Positions 12,705-22,656 of a stretch of 64,000 nt of DNA are shown in pieces. How positions within the stretch are numbered: the stretch's first letter is position 1; each line of letters starts with the position of its first letter. The DNA is from Hysterangium stoloniferum. Lineage: Eukaryota; Basidiomycota; Agaricomycetes; Hysterangiales; Hysterangiaceae. The translations under genes were made by a program, and so were the position numbers. The notes beneath the pieces were generated by a model that saw nothing but the letters and a program-made list of their open reading frames with translations, had not been told where the DNA came from and ran no database searches. Location of the stretch: assembly GCA_015178975.1 (NCBI GenBank), contig WHVD01000215.1, positions 53,104-117,103 on the forward strand. The letters are read 5' to 3'.

Positions 12705-13727
12705 ATGGCGCTTTCCAATCACTATGAGGGCCCTCCCTTGGTAACAGGGAATATCGCTGTCATCGGGGTATTCCTTTTTGGAGGTTTAATTCTACTATTT
12801 CTCTCAATAATAGCTCTTCTTCGAAGAAAAACACCCTGGGTGTTAGCCACCGCAACAGCAATCACCCTGGTACTTTCTCTTATTAGTTATAGCTTTTCCA
12901 TAGCAAGTTTCATCAATCAATTTTCAACCAGAATAATCGATATCAAATGGCTCAGGATGAGCGTGACGGAGGTAGTATTCGCAGACATGTCAGACATTCT
13001 TCTCCTGGTTACTGTAATGCTCTTCCTTCGGGAACGTTGGCTATCACAACCAGAGCCCTACTCCAAGAAGAAAAGCACTGCATTGGTTACAATCTCATTC
13101 GCAGGCTTAGCGGTATTGCTTCTGGCGTTCGCCGTAGCGTCCATTGCGCTATATGCTGAATACACAGCAATCCTCATTCACCCCGTCAGCATCACCGAAT
13201 TGGACGACTCAGCTAATAAGTATACAAACGTATACTACGTGTATGTGGCGATATACGCCGTTGCCACCCTGTTCATTGCTGTTTTCAGCATTATGGTTAA
13301 CAAGGGAATTGTTCATGATCCAGTGAGTAACAAGGACTTCGGATCTTAGATCCTTGCTCATTCTCTTCAGGTGACACGAAATATATGTCATTTTGTCACC
13401 CCATTACTTTTCTTACGCATTATTTCCGCCATCGTCTTCACCATTATCGATTCTCCGAGTCAGTTTCAAAAGATAGTTAAAACGTTGAAGCAAGTGGAAA
13501 CCATCCCCCACATCCTTAATCTCGTGAGCGGACTGGTGTATTATGCAAATTCTTTCTTCATCGCCTCTACCCTTGTCACCTGCCTTCTGCGCCCAAATTG
13601 GTGGAGTTACTCGCACGACACAGTGTATGTGGATGACTTGCATTCGTCTCGCCACAATGCAGCAACAATCGAACAGGAACACTCTAAGGAAGTTGACAAT
13701 CCAAAGAAAGGAATGCATCCCAGATAA
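12705..13727 (+). CDS. Seven-helix membrane protein, tandem copy 1
   Basis: Exon 1 (12705-13322) and exon 2 (13371-13727) flank a 48-nt GT-AG intron and encode 324 aa. Seven hydrophobic segments lie at roughly residues 14-40, 45-70, 92-112, 127-152, 175-200, 213-235 and 258-285. The loop after helix 3 carries LRERWL and a KKK cluster, and the tail is basic and hydrophilic. If the intron is retained, a TAG stop follows SNKDFGS, so splicing is needed for helices 6-7. The intron sits at the same D-P position as in the gene at 10137. The start follows a conserved AAGGATGGCGCTT context shared with the 17820 copy. The function is unknown to me. The copies differ mostly in loops and helix ends. Confidence 0.82.
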
Positions 13728-14142
13728 ACTCAATCCTAATTACTTTCCGTATATAATGTAATGATTTTAATGATTTTACTATATCAGTCGCGGACTGGCG
13801 GTGGTTATGAGTTACAGAGCGAATTGTTGTGAATATATATTGCATTTGTAGGGGGGGCTGTTTGGCGTTGCACGTCCTGGAGCACTTGCAGAGAAATGAG
13901 ACTGGATTGCTTTGGAGAGATATGAGCATCCCCATTGGCACCGCTTGCAGGGTTTCTTTATTTTTTTCTTACAATTGTGGCTGAGATATGCGCACCCGTG
14001 TCTTATGCACTGCATACAGCAACGGAATCCTCTGTGGACTCTTTTTTCGGCTGAGGTTATGGCCTTCTACAGAGTCGCATATCAAGGTTTGCGGCTGTGC
14101 GCTCGCCTTAACTTACATCGATGACCCGGCATACCTGGCTTC

Positions 14143-14345
14143 TGTTGGAATTTGTGGTTCAGACCCTAAGTACCCACATGTATCCATAATAGTCCCTATC
14201 CATGTTTGTGATTCTGTCCAGCATGCGGTCGTCTGAGTTTGGTTACTTCTGGTAACCAGTCTGTCTGTGTCTGAGTGCTGGTCTATTTGTCCACTAGGGT
14301 CACTATCATGTGCTCCGATCCCCCTTCTATTCTATCCTTTTAATA
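14143..14345. mobile_element. 203-bp insertion with target duplication
   Basis: The segment begins TGTTGGAATTTGTGG, ends CCTTTTAATA, and is flanked by GCTTC at 14138-14142 and 14346-14350. The homologous site in unit 2 (near 16960) lacks it (CTGACTTCGGCTC), which gives a natural empty site. It could be a small solo LTR or a TRIM-like element. The 3' end is TA, not CA, so the family is uncertain. Confidence 0.7.
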
Positions 14346-14546
14346 GCTTCGGCTCTGGTGACCCTGGAGACACGTGTGAAACCGGAAAAGATATGGCAAT
14401 GCGTGAGAGACGCCATGAAATGGTCAAAGACTCATTTCGAGATCAATAAATTTCAAGTCTAGGACTACACCTGCAAAATGGAAACAGACCAGGATGTCCC
14501 AAGGAAACAGTGGCCCTTAACATGTCTGCCTTTCCAGATAGGTGGT

Positions 14547-14859
14547 TGTTGGGATACAAAGTAATCTATAACAATATACTCAGTCTCGTATAAAGTAAAC
14601 GAAAGACTATATTCTATAATTGCTAACCTATAACAATATACTAATAAGAAATCAGTATCAGTTATGAAGCATTAATTCTAGAATATCTACTAACCTCAGT
14701 CTCGTATAAAGTAAACGAAAGACTGAGGAAAACTTTTCTAACTCAGAAGTATAGCATATATAGAACTTTTGACACCGCATACCCCATCCGGCAGTTGTGG
14801 ACCGTAGTGGACCTAAACACCGTCATGTGACACAGACGCGTCGCGCTAATATTCCAACA
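14547..14859. mobile_element. 313-bp solo LTR, copia-like ends
   Basis: The ends are TGTTGGGATAC and TATTCCAACA (inverted TGTTGG/CCAACA), with an exact 5-bp target duplication GTGGT at 14542-14546 and 14860-14864. Unit 2 retains the empty site (TAGGTGGCAAGTT near 17147). The element contains two copies of a CTCGTATAAAGTAAACGAAA-type segment about 117 bp apart. The termini resemble those of Ty1/copia LTRs. Confidence 0.88.
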
Positions 14860-15532
14860 GTGGTAAGTTACTGTAATTCAACCCTCAAAAGCGGTGAAAT
14901 ATCTGGGCGTTAAATTAGGTTAACTGCGATAGAATGGGCATGTTTCTCACGGATTAGCAAGGGGAACAGCTCATATGTATCGCCCAAATAGTAAGGCTGA
15001 CGCAAACTGCTTCGGACTAGAATCTAATATTTACTGATTTCGAATAACCATTGTGTAAATGAGAGTTGTTTTTGTTTTGTTTTTGTTTAATTAGAAGGTA
15101 TGGATGTATCTTCATCTGTATATCTTCACACTGGGACATTACATAATGTTAATGAGGTGGCTGCAAAGTCATGGGCATTCTGTTGCCGGCCCGGGATCCC
15201 TTCACCGACCCTTACACTCCATACTGGCCGCTAGTTATCAAAGGGAAGAATCATAACACTGCCACATGATAAATCTACTAGAGTGCCAATCGCTGTCCTC
15301 ACTCATGCTTTTAATAATTAGCTGTACTGTATTGGAGTAAGGGATGCTTCCGTGCGACGTCGACTCTGCCTGTGCTTTTAGCGTCGAGTCCAGGCCCCAT
15401 GATTCCCCCTGACTTGAATCATTACACGTGCCTCGAAGTTCTTTAAATTTGCGAAGTTGCAGGTTTTTGAGGCTACAGTTCGCTTCAAGTTACCTCCCAC
15501 TCTTGGCAACATAGGATTTCCTTATTACAAGG

Positions 15533-16558
15533 ATGGGGCTTTCCAATCACTATGAGGCTCCTCCCTTGGTAACAGGGAATATCTCTGTCATCGGGGTATT
15601 CCTTTTTGGAGTTCTAATTCAACTATTTCTCTCAATAATAGCTCTTCTTCGAAGAAAAACACCCTGGGTGTTAACCACCGCAACAACAATCACCCTGGCA
15701 CTTACTCTTGTTAGTTATAGCGTTACAATAGCAACTTTCATCAACCTATTTACAACCAGAAGAATCGATATCACATGGCTCAGGATGAACGTGGCGGAGG
15801 CAGTATTCACGGACATATCAGACATTCTTCTCCTGGTTACTGTGATGCTCTTCCTTCGGGAACGTTGGCTATCACAACCAGCACCCTACCCAAAGAAGAA
15901 AAGCACTGCATTGGTTACAATACCATTCGCAGGCCTAGTTATATTGCTTCTGGCGTTCGCCGTAGCGTCCATTGTGCTATATGCTGAATACACAAGAATC
16001 CTCATTCAGCTACTCTTTACCATCACCCGACTAGAGGACTCAGCTAATTTGTATGCAAACGTAAACTACGTGTATACGGCGATATACGCCGTTGCCACCC
16101 TGTTCATCGCTGTTTTCAGCATTAAGGTTAACAAGGGCATTGTTCATGATCCAGTGAGTAACAAGGACTTCGGATTTTAGATCTTTGCTCATTTTCTTCA
16201 GGTGACACGAAATATATGTCATTTTGTCACTCCATTACTTTTCTTCCGCATTATTTCCACCATCGTCTTCGCCATTCTCCATGCTTCGAGTGTGTTGCAA
16301 AAGATAGTTAAAACGTCGAAGCAAGTGGAAACCGTCCCCGACATCCTTAATCTCGTGAGCGGACTGGCGTATTATGCAACTTCTTTCTTCATCGCCTCTA
16401 CCCTTGTCACCTGCCTTCTACGCCCAGATTGGTGGAGTTACTCCCACGAGACAGTTTATGTGAATGACTTGCATTCGTCCCGCCACAATGCAGCAACAAT
16501 CATACAGGAACACTCTAAGGAAGTTGGCCATCCAAAGAAAGGAATGCATTCCAGATAA
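15533..16558 (+). CDS. Seven-helix membrane protein, tandem copy 2
   Basis: Exons 15533-16153 and 16202-16558 around a 48-nt GT-AG intron encode 325 aa. It is nearly identical to the neighbouring copies, with the same N-terminal HYEAPPLVTGN, LRERWL loop and RRKTPWV between helices 1 and 2. The retained intron would end in a TAG stop after SNKDFGF. Differences from copy 1 cluster in the loop between helices 2 and 3 and before helix 5. Upstream DNA is shared with the other copies, so similar regulation is expected. The function is not recognised. Confidence 0.82.
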
Positions 16559-16639
16559 ACTCAATCCTAATTACTTTCCGTATATAATGTAATGATTTTA
16601 CTATATCAGTCACGGACTGGCGGTGGTTATGAGTTACAG

Positions 16640-17345
16640 AGCGAATTGTTGTGAATATATATTACATTTGCAGGGGGGCTGTTTGGCGCTGCACGTCCTG
16701 GAGCACTTTTAGACAAATAAGACTGGATTGCTTTGGAGAGTTATGAGCATCCCCATTGGCACCGCTTGCAGGTCTTCTTTATTTTTTTCTACAATTCTGG
16801 CTGGGATATGCGCACCCATGTCTTATGCACTGCATACAGCAACGGAATCTTCTGTAAACTCCTTTTTCGGCTGAGGTTATGGCCATCTAAAGAGTCGCAT
16901 TTCAAGGTTTGCGGCTGTGCCCTCGCCTTAACTTACATCGATGACCTGGCATACCTGACTTCGGCTCTGATGACCCAGGAGGCAGTGAACCTGGAAAAGA
17001 TATGGCAGTGAGGGAGACGCCATGAAATGGTCAAAGACTCATTTCGAGATCAATAAATTTCAAGTCTAGGACTACACCCGCAAAATAGAAACAGACCAGG
17101 ACGTCCCAAGGAAACAGTGGCCCTTAACACGTCCGCCTTTCCAAATAGGTGGCAAGTTACTGTAATTCAACCCTCAAAAGTGGTGAAATATCTGGGCGTT
17201 ATATTAGATAAGAACTGCAATAGAATGGGCATGTTGCTCACGCATTAGCAAAAGGAACAGCTCATATGTACCGCCCAAACAGTAAGGCTGACGCAAACTG
17301 CTTCGGACTAGAATCTAATATTTACTGATTTCGAATAACCATTGT
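16640..17345 (+). pseudogene. LINE-type reverse transcriptase relic, unit 2
   Basis: This is the best preserved of the three relics. One frame (16733-17011) reads through an FIFFYNSGWDM stretch, comparable to the FLFYN.DL region of LINE RTs, then LALTYIDDLAYLTSA with the catalytic YIDD box, and ends at a stop after NLEKIWQ. In other frames follow FEINKFQV and YLGV. It is not a functional gene. It appears to have been duplicated together with the adjacent seven-helix gene. Confidence 0.68.
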
Positions 17346-17819
17346 GTAAATGAGATTTGTTTTTGTTTTTGTTTTTGTTTAATTAGAAGGTATGGCTGTA
17401 TCTTTATCTGTATATCTTCACACTGGGACATTAATGTTAATGAGGTGGTTGCAAAGTCATGGGCGTTCTTTTCCCGGCTTGGGATCCCTGGCTGACTCTT
17501 ACACTCCATACCGGCCGCTAGTTATCGAAGGGAAGAATCAGAACACTGCCACATTATGAAGCTACTAGAGTACCAATCGCCGTCCTCACTCAGGCTTTTA
17601 ATAATTAGCTGTACTGCATTGGAGCAAGGGATGCTTCCGTGCGACGTCGACTATGCCTGTGCTTTTAGCGTCGAGTCCAGGCCCCATGATCCCCCCTGAC
17701 TTGAATCATTCCACGTGCCGCGAAGTTCTTTAAATTGGCGAAGTTGCGGGTATTTGAGGCTACAGTTCGCTTCAAGTTACCTCCCATTCTTAACAACATA
17801 GTATTTCCTCACCACAAGG

Positions 17820-18848
17820 ATGGCGCTTTCCAATCACTATGAGGCTCCTCCCTTGACAACAGGGTTTTTCGCTGTCATCGGCGTATTCCTTTTTGGAGGT
17901 CTAATTCAACTATTTCTCTCAATAATAGCTCTTCTTCGAAGAAAAACACCCTGGGTGTTAACCACCGCAACAGCAATCACCCTGGTACTTAGTCTTGTTA
18001 GTTATAGCTTTACCATAGCAATTTTCATCCACGGATATTCAACCAGAAAAATCGATATCAAATGGCTCAGGATGAACGTGGCGAAGATAGTATTCGCGGA
18101 CATGTCAGACATTCTTCTCCTGGTTACTGTGATGTTCTTCCTTCGGGAACGTTGGTTATCACAACCAGCACCCTACCCCAAGAAAAAAAGTACTGCATTG
18201 GTTACAATCTCATTTGCAGGCCTAGCGATATTGCTTCTGGCGTTCGCCGTAGCCTCCCTTGTGCTATATGTTAAATACGCAACAATGTTCATTCACCTCA
18301 GATTCCTTAGCATCACCCAATTAGTCGATTCAGCTAATATGTACTCAAACGTAAACCACGTGTATACGGCGATATACGCTGTTGCCACCCTGTTCATTGC
18401 CGTTTTGAGCATCATGATTAATAAGGGAATTGTTCATGATCCAGTGAGTAACAAAGACTTCGGATCTTGGAACCTTGCTCATTCTCTTCAGGTGACGCAA
18501 AATATATGTAATTTTGTCACTCCATTACTTTTCTTACGCATTATTTCCACCATCGTCTTCGCCATTCTCAATGCTCCGAGTGTGTTTCAAAAGCTATTTA
18601 AAACTGAAAAGCAATTAGAAACCGTCTCCGACATCTTTAATCTCGTGAGCGGACTGGTGTATTATGGATGTTTTTTCTTCATCGCCTCTACCCTTATCAC
18701 CTGTCTTCTACGCCCAAATTGGTGGAGTTACTTCCACGAGACAGTTTATGTGGATGACTTGCATTCGTCCCGTCACAATGCAACAACAATCATACAGGAA
18801 CACTTTAAGGAAATTGGCAATACAAAAAAAGGAATGCATTCCAGATAA
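17820..18848 (+). CDS. Seven-helix membrane protein, tandem copy 3
   Basis: Exons 17820-18443 and 18492-18848, with the same 48-nt GT-AG intron, encode 326 aa. Here the intron is a multiple of three and carries no stop (reads ...GSWNLAHSLQ...). A retained-intron product would therefore be a full-length 342-aa protein with 16 extra residues between helices 5 and 6. In copies 1 and 2 the same intron contains a TAG. The rest of the protein matches its neighbours. Promoter-proximal DNA is conserved. The function is not recognised. Confidence 0.82.
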   Translation: MALSNHYEAPPLTTGFFAVIGVFLFGGLIQLFLSIIALLRRKTPWVLTTATAITLVLSLVSYSFTIAIFIHGYSTRKIDIKWLRMNVAKIVFADMSDILLLVTVMFFLRERWLSQPAPYPKKKSTALVTISFAGLAILLLAFAVASLVLYVKYATMFIHLRFLSITQLVDSANMYSNVNHVYTAIYAVATLFIAVLSIMINKGIVHDPVSNKDFGSWNLAHSLQVTQNICNFVTPLLFLRIISTIVFAILNAPSVFQKLFKTEKQLETVSDIFNLVSGLVYYGCFFFIASTLITCLLRPNWWSYFHETVYVDDLHSSRHNATTIIQEHFKEIGNTKKGMHSR

Positions 18849-18939
18849 ACTCAATCCTAATTACTTTCCGTATATAATGTAATGATTTCAGTCGCGGACT
18901 GGCGGTGGTTATGAGTTATAGAGCGAATTGTTGTGAATA

Positions 18940-19210
18940 TATATTGCATTTGTAGGGGGGCTGTTTGGCGTTGCACGTCCTGGAGCACTTATAGACAAAT
19001 GAGACTGGATTGCGTTGGAGAGTTATGAGCATCCCCATTGGCACCGCTTGCAGATTTTCTTTCTTTTGACCATTCCTTACAATTCTGGTTGGGATATGCG
19101 CACCCATGTCTTATGCACTGCATACAGCAACGGAATCCTCTATAGACTCCTTTTTCGGCTAATGTTATGGCCTTCTAAAGAGTCGCATATCACGGTTTGC
19201 GGCTGTGCTA
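18940..19210 (+). pseudogene. LINE-type reverse transcriptase relic, unit 3 (truncated)
   Basis: This stretch is homologous to the start of the relics in units 1 and 2 (HPHWHRLQ... region). Similarity ends abruptly near 19210, just before the position of the YIDD box, which marks the right-hand breakpoint of the tandem duplication. Confidence 0.6.
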
Positions 19211-19368
19211 ACACGCCACGGGCATCCCAATGTTATCGATAGTTTCTTATTGACCTTTGTATTCTATGGGAATCGACTCATATTATACTTCGCGTTCTTG
19301 TGACACGCCTCGCCGATAGTTTACACTATCGGAATACGTGACTATGTATAGGAAGGTCCCAAATTCCC

Positions 19369-19381
19369 TATAAAAGCCAAC
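19369..19381 (+). promoter_or_regulatory. TATA box of a small gene
   Basis: CCTATAAAAGCC lies about 80 nt before the ATG at 19455 and heads a short secreted-protein-like frame. It is a sequence match only. Confidence 0.4.
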
Positions 19382-19454
19382 ATAGAGTCTACTGCAATTT
19401 CCAGCTTGCCATATTCAATTTACGCTTCAACGTGGGTATATGTCTTTGTAAATC

Positions 19455-19667
19455 ATGATTTCTTCTGGGAATCTTTTCACCTTCGTCGTCTTATTCACCT
19501 TCGCCTCCGCGACTCTCGTCGTTTAAAGGCTGCAGCAGACCATCATCCCGGGCAACAGCAAAACCACCTTTACCCTTGTCAATGTTAATTGTGTCAACTC
19601 TATTTCGTCAACTTTAGCTTTTTTCCCCTACGCTTATCAACTCAACTCTTTCTACACTCTAGTTTAG
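19455..19667 (+). pseudogene. Small secreted-protein-like frame with an internal stop
   Basis: From the ATG at 19455 the frame encodes a signal-peptide-like N-terminus (MISSGNLFTFVVLFTFASA), then a TAA at 19524-19526. It continues in the same frame for 46 more codons (QQTIIPGNSKTTFTLVNVNC...) to a TAG at 19665. The stop could be a point mutation, since TAA is one change from several sense codons. A TATA box sits upstream. There is no recognised family and only one cysteine is visible. It may alternatively be chance. Confidence 0.35.
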
Positions 19668-20440
19668 ATTGGTAGGTTTTATCGGCCGCTAGGCTTAAAT
19701 GAAGATTCGTGAGAATGATAAACATAAGGTGCAACCATGCAAAAAAAGGTCTCTTGATCCACAACCACGATGACGGTCGAGCAGCAGAGCTACTGAGAAT
19801 GAAGAGCTGCAAACCAGTGACGAAGGACGCGCTTGGACTTAGGTCAGGCTCCAAGGAGCGAAACTGGTGACAGTCTGGTGTGCATGATGTCCTAAACAGA
19901 CATACCTCTCTCTGCTCACGAAGGAGCAAGCATCGAAGAACGCATTTAAGAGGCACCTAGAAAAACTCCCAGGTGTCACATTACTCCCTGGGTGAATCGG
20001 AAAACCGATGAAGGTTTTGCTATGAATGACAAATGTGTAGTTTAGCCTCGCCTGATTCACAATCTCTCACAGTGTATAAAGGAATCCATGCCTTTAATGA
20101 TACCTTTGAGAGTTTTCATAGTAGTTCTCAAGCGTTACAGTGAGTTCAAGTTATGTAAGTGGAATTTTGCTGAAGGCGGCTCGGGCTCTCCAGCTTTGAG
20201 GCGCTATGTAGCTCATGATGTTATGCGACAGGGGATAATAACGAATGTGAACGTGTTTTAGGTGTACATGTATTGTGGTGGCTAAGCGGAATCGTGTTCA
20301 AGACGATGAGTAGGTTTCCCAACCCACACCAAACGACCGTTCTGCGAGGGATAGGATCAGAGCGTCAAAGAAAAGGGGGGTCCACCTCTACCTCAAGAAG
20401 CTCAATGCATTTTTCTTCACCCTCTCCTCGAATCTATCCA
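19668..20440. other. No gene recognised
   Basis: Only short frames on the minus strand (19642-20060) with no motif are present. The segment from about 20340 to 20440 is similar to DNA downstream of the F-box pseudogene and may be part of the ancestral F-box transcript. Confidence 0.4.
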
Positions 20441-20545
20441 TCGGAGACATTGGCCTTCCCCAACAATGAAGGCAAATATAAGCGACTTTGGGTCACTGGA
20501 TGAACCGCATACAGCTCATTATAGTTGAACGGCATGTGAACATCC

Positions 20546-22167
20546 TTAGTCAAATAGCAGGCGACGATACCCTCCCCACTCGGTTGACCTTAAATTTTCG
20601 CCTCGAACTTCGGTTTTCCTAGTGACATGCCAGACTCCTGTGTAATGGCCACCCTGATCCCTCTCAAGTGTAACCCATCTGAACTGTCCGTTAACGGTGA
20701 CTTTAATGTACGTCAACTTGGGAAGTATGGCCAATTTTTCAAGAAGAGCGAGCCCCTGGGAGTGAGTGTCTATTATTTCATGGACTCCTTCAAGATGAGT
20801 CAAGTGGGTGAGTTCAAGAATGCCGTCGACGTATGGTGTTATCTGAAAATGAGTTTAATTCTGAGGTAGACATGGTAGCTGTAACGCCTTACATCAGAAA
20901 CGGTAATAGATAATCGCTCAAGCTTGGGAAGATGCTTATGTTTGATAAGACCTGGGCTAAAACCATGCTGTATCTGGGCCACACAGCTACGAAGCATTTT
21001 TGTTTCTAAGAGCAGAACTTCACAATCTGCATCCATCGGCGCTAAGAGATGAGACAGTCTCCTAACAACGCTAAGTGGGAGAATTTGTGACAGTGACGAG
21101 GTATACTGTCCTGGAAGGGACAAGCACTTCAATTGTGGAAGCATACCCTCTTGTAATGCACCGGGCCACAATGCGTCCTTTCCTTTGAGGCATAGACATT
21201 CAATGTTATCGTGTCGTTTCAAGAAGTGGCGCATCCTCACTGAATACATTGTGGCATGGATGTAATTATTATAATAAGGTATTGCCCGTTCACCGATAGT
21301 AAGACGGGTAAGCATAGGCCAGTGGCCATCTTCAAGGAGTTCATCAAATGCTGGCCTGTCACAAAAGTTTATATTCAGCTCTTGAATAGACGGGCATCTG
21401 GCAATAAGCATCTGTGTTATCTTTCGGCCTTGCTCTGGGATGGGTGCGAGTCCATCTTTTTGACCAACCTCCACAGACACTTTAGTCAAGTTAGAAAAGC
21501 ACCAAATCTAAGAATGGTTTATGGAGATAAAAGTGAAAATCTGTTACATGGGTCTAGAAGCGGTACATACCTCATTAATAAACTTCCCAAACAGACGGCG
21601 AGGCCATCCGCCGTGGTTATCATCGAAAAGATCGGCTCCTAGCTCCTTGATAGGCGCACCGGATTCGATTAAAGATGCGAAGACACTTCCGAGCGTTGGG
21701 GAGCATGTATGATTACGTTCCCATCTAAATCGCACGAGACCACACATTTCTTTCACTGCAGCAGCAAGGGCTAGAAAACATTCGTCCGTCTTCTTGCCAT
21801 CCACGTCACGTAGCTCTGATTGGTTAAGAGGCATATCTGCAAATTGGCCCGGTATAATGGGCTTTCTTTTTATATTTGGTGGCCTCAGCCCAGCTGCCTC
21901 GGCATATTCTGGAATCAATTCAAGACGGCGGATGCGAGCTGCCAAGTGAGGTCGGGCGGCGAGCGAATTCCATAGTGTCGTCCTATGTGGATCACAACGA
22001 ATGTCGCGAAACTCAATGTAGTGGGGAATTATGATATCTGGGAACGTTCGACTCGATAGAGCAAGAGCAAGGAGATCCTTTGGACGGTCTAATTCTGCGA
22101 CAATGTGTTCTAGAACTTCAAATGGATGTTTGTCCATGGGCAATGGTGGTCTAGAAGGGGCCGTCAT
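20546..22167 (-). CDS. F-box/leucine-rich-repeat-like protein, 3 exons
   Basis: Exons on the minus strand are 22167-21571, 21507-20893 and 20842-20546, with GT-AG introns of 63 and 50 nt, giving 502 aa. The N-terminus (about residues 12-50) has the F-box pattern HPFEVLEHIVAEL..PKDLLALALSSRTF. The remainder has irregular leucine-rich spacing (LTRLTIG, IECLCLKG, LKCLSLPG, LERLSI), typical of basidiomycete F-box/LRR proteins that recruit substrates to SCF ubiquitin ligases. The substrate is unknown. A decayed paralog lies at 331-2640. The last residues may reflect a one-base indel: in the frame shifted at about 20570, the translation IV.CYLTK matches IVTHCLTK of the paralog and runs on for about 35 codons. 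It lies head-to-head with the helicase gene. Confidence 0.82.
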
Positions 22168-22656
22168 GATATCCTCCTCTGAAACGTTAACCTCGTAGTC
22201 GGGTGAAGCCGGTAGAAAAGTCGTCCCCTAGAATGGAAGAGGAGTTAGGAGATCTACGAGAAAAATTTGCTAATAATCGGAGCTATTGATAAGTGTATTT
22301 AATACTGATTTCGATTCCATAAATACTACTCACTAGAATTTAAAGGTTGATCAACCAGCCACTGCTACCGTCCGTCGCTGTTGCTGCGATCAATCTGTTG
22401 CTTATCTGGCTTCGGCAGGCGCCGAACACATTGGGTATTGTGCATGATGACCGCAAGTCTAGTCATCATTCCAAAACGAATTTGAATTTGAATATGCTTA
22501 ACCATAGATGATTTCATGTGTCACGAAGATTTTAAACGGAATAAGTATTATATATTCCACATATAAGAAATTCGAGATGGAAAATTAATCACTTAGGCAT
22601 GCCAGTCGAAGTCTGTTACAAAGTGTGACTGTGACACCCATCACCAAAAAATCCAA
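22168..22656. promoter_or_regulatory. Divergent intergenic region between F-box gene and helicase
   Basis: These 489 bases separate two divergently transcribed genes and must contain both promoters. No clear TATA box or repeat is seen, and the region is AT-rich near 22540-22590. Confidence 0.45.

Larger units (their letters stand above)
13800..15090 (+). pseudogene. LINE-type reverse transcriptase relic, unit 1
   Basis: Downstream of the first tandem gene, broken frames encode pieces of a non-LTR retrotransposon RT. These include a TYIDD active-site box near 14112-14126, and further on FEINKFQ (about 14430-14450) and AVKYLGV (about 14897-14917), the latter resembling the thumb-side KYLGV motif of LINE RTs. 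Stops and frameshifts are frequent. Two younger insertions (14143-14345 and 14547-14859) interrupt it. The same relic follows tandem genes 2 and 3. Confidence 0.65.
12325..19210 (+). repeat. Tandem triplication: seven-helix gene plus LINE relic
   Basis: Three direct repeat units begin at the shared sequence CTGCAAAGTCATGG near 12330, 15156 and 17442. Each carries about 370 bp of near-identical upstream DNA, a seven-helix gene, and a LINE reverse-transcriptase relic. Gene starts lie 2828 and 2287 bp apart. Unit 1 is longer because of two insertions (14143-14345 and 14547-14859). Unit 3 stops matching at about 19210. Promoter, coding and downstream DNA are all highly similar by eye, which argues for recent segmental duplication. 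Confidence 0.9.
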
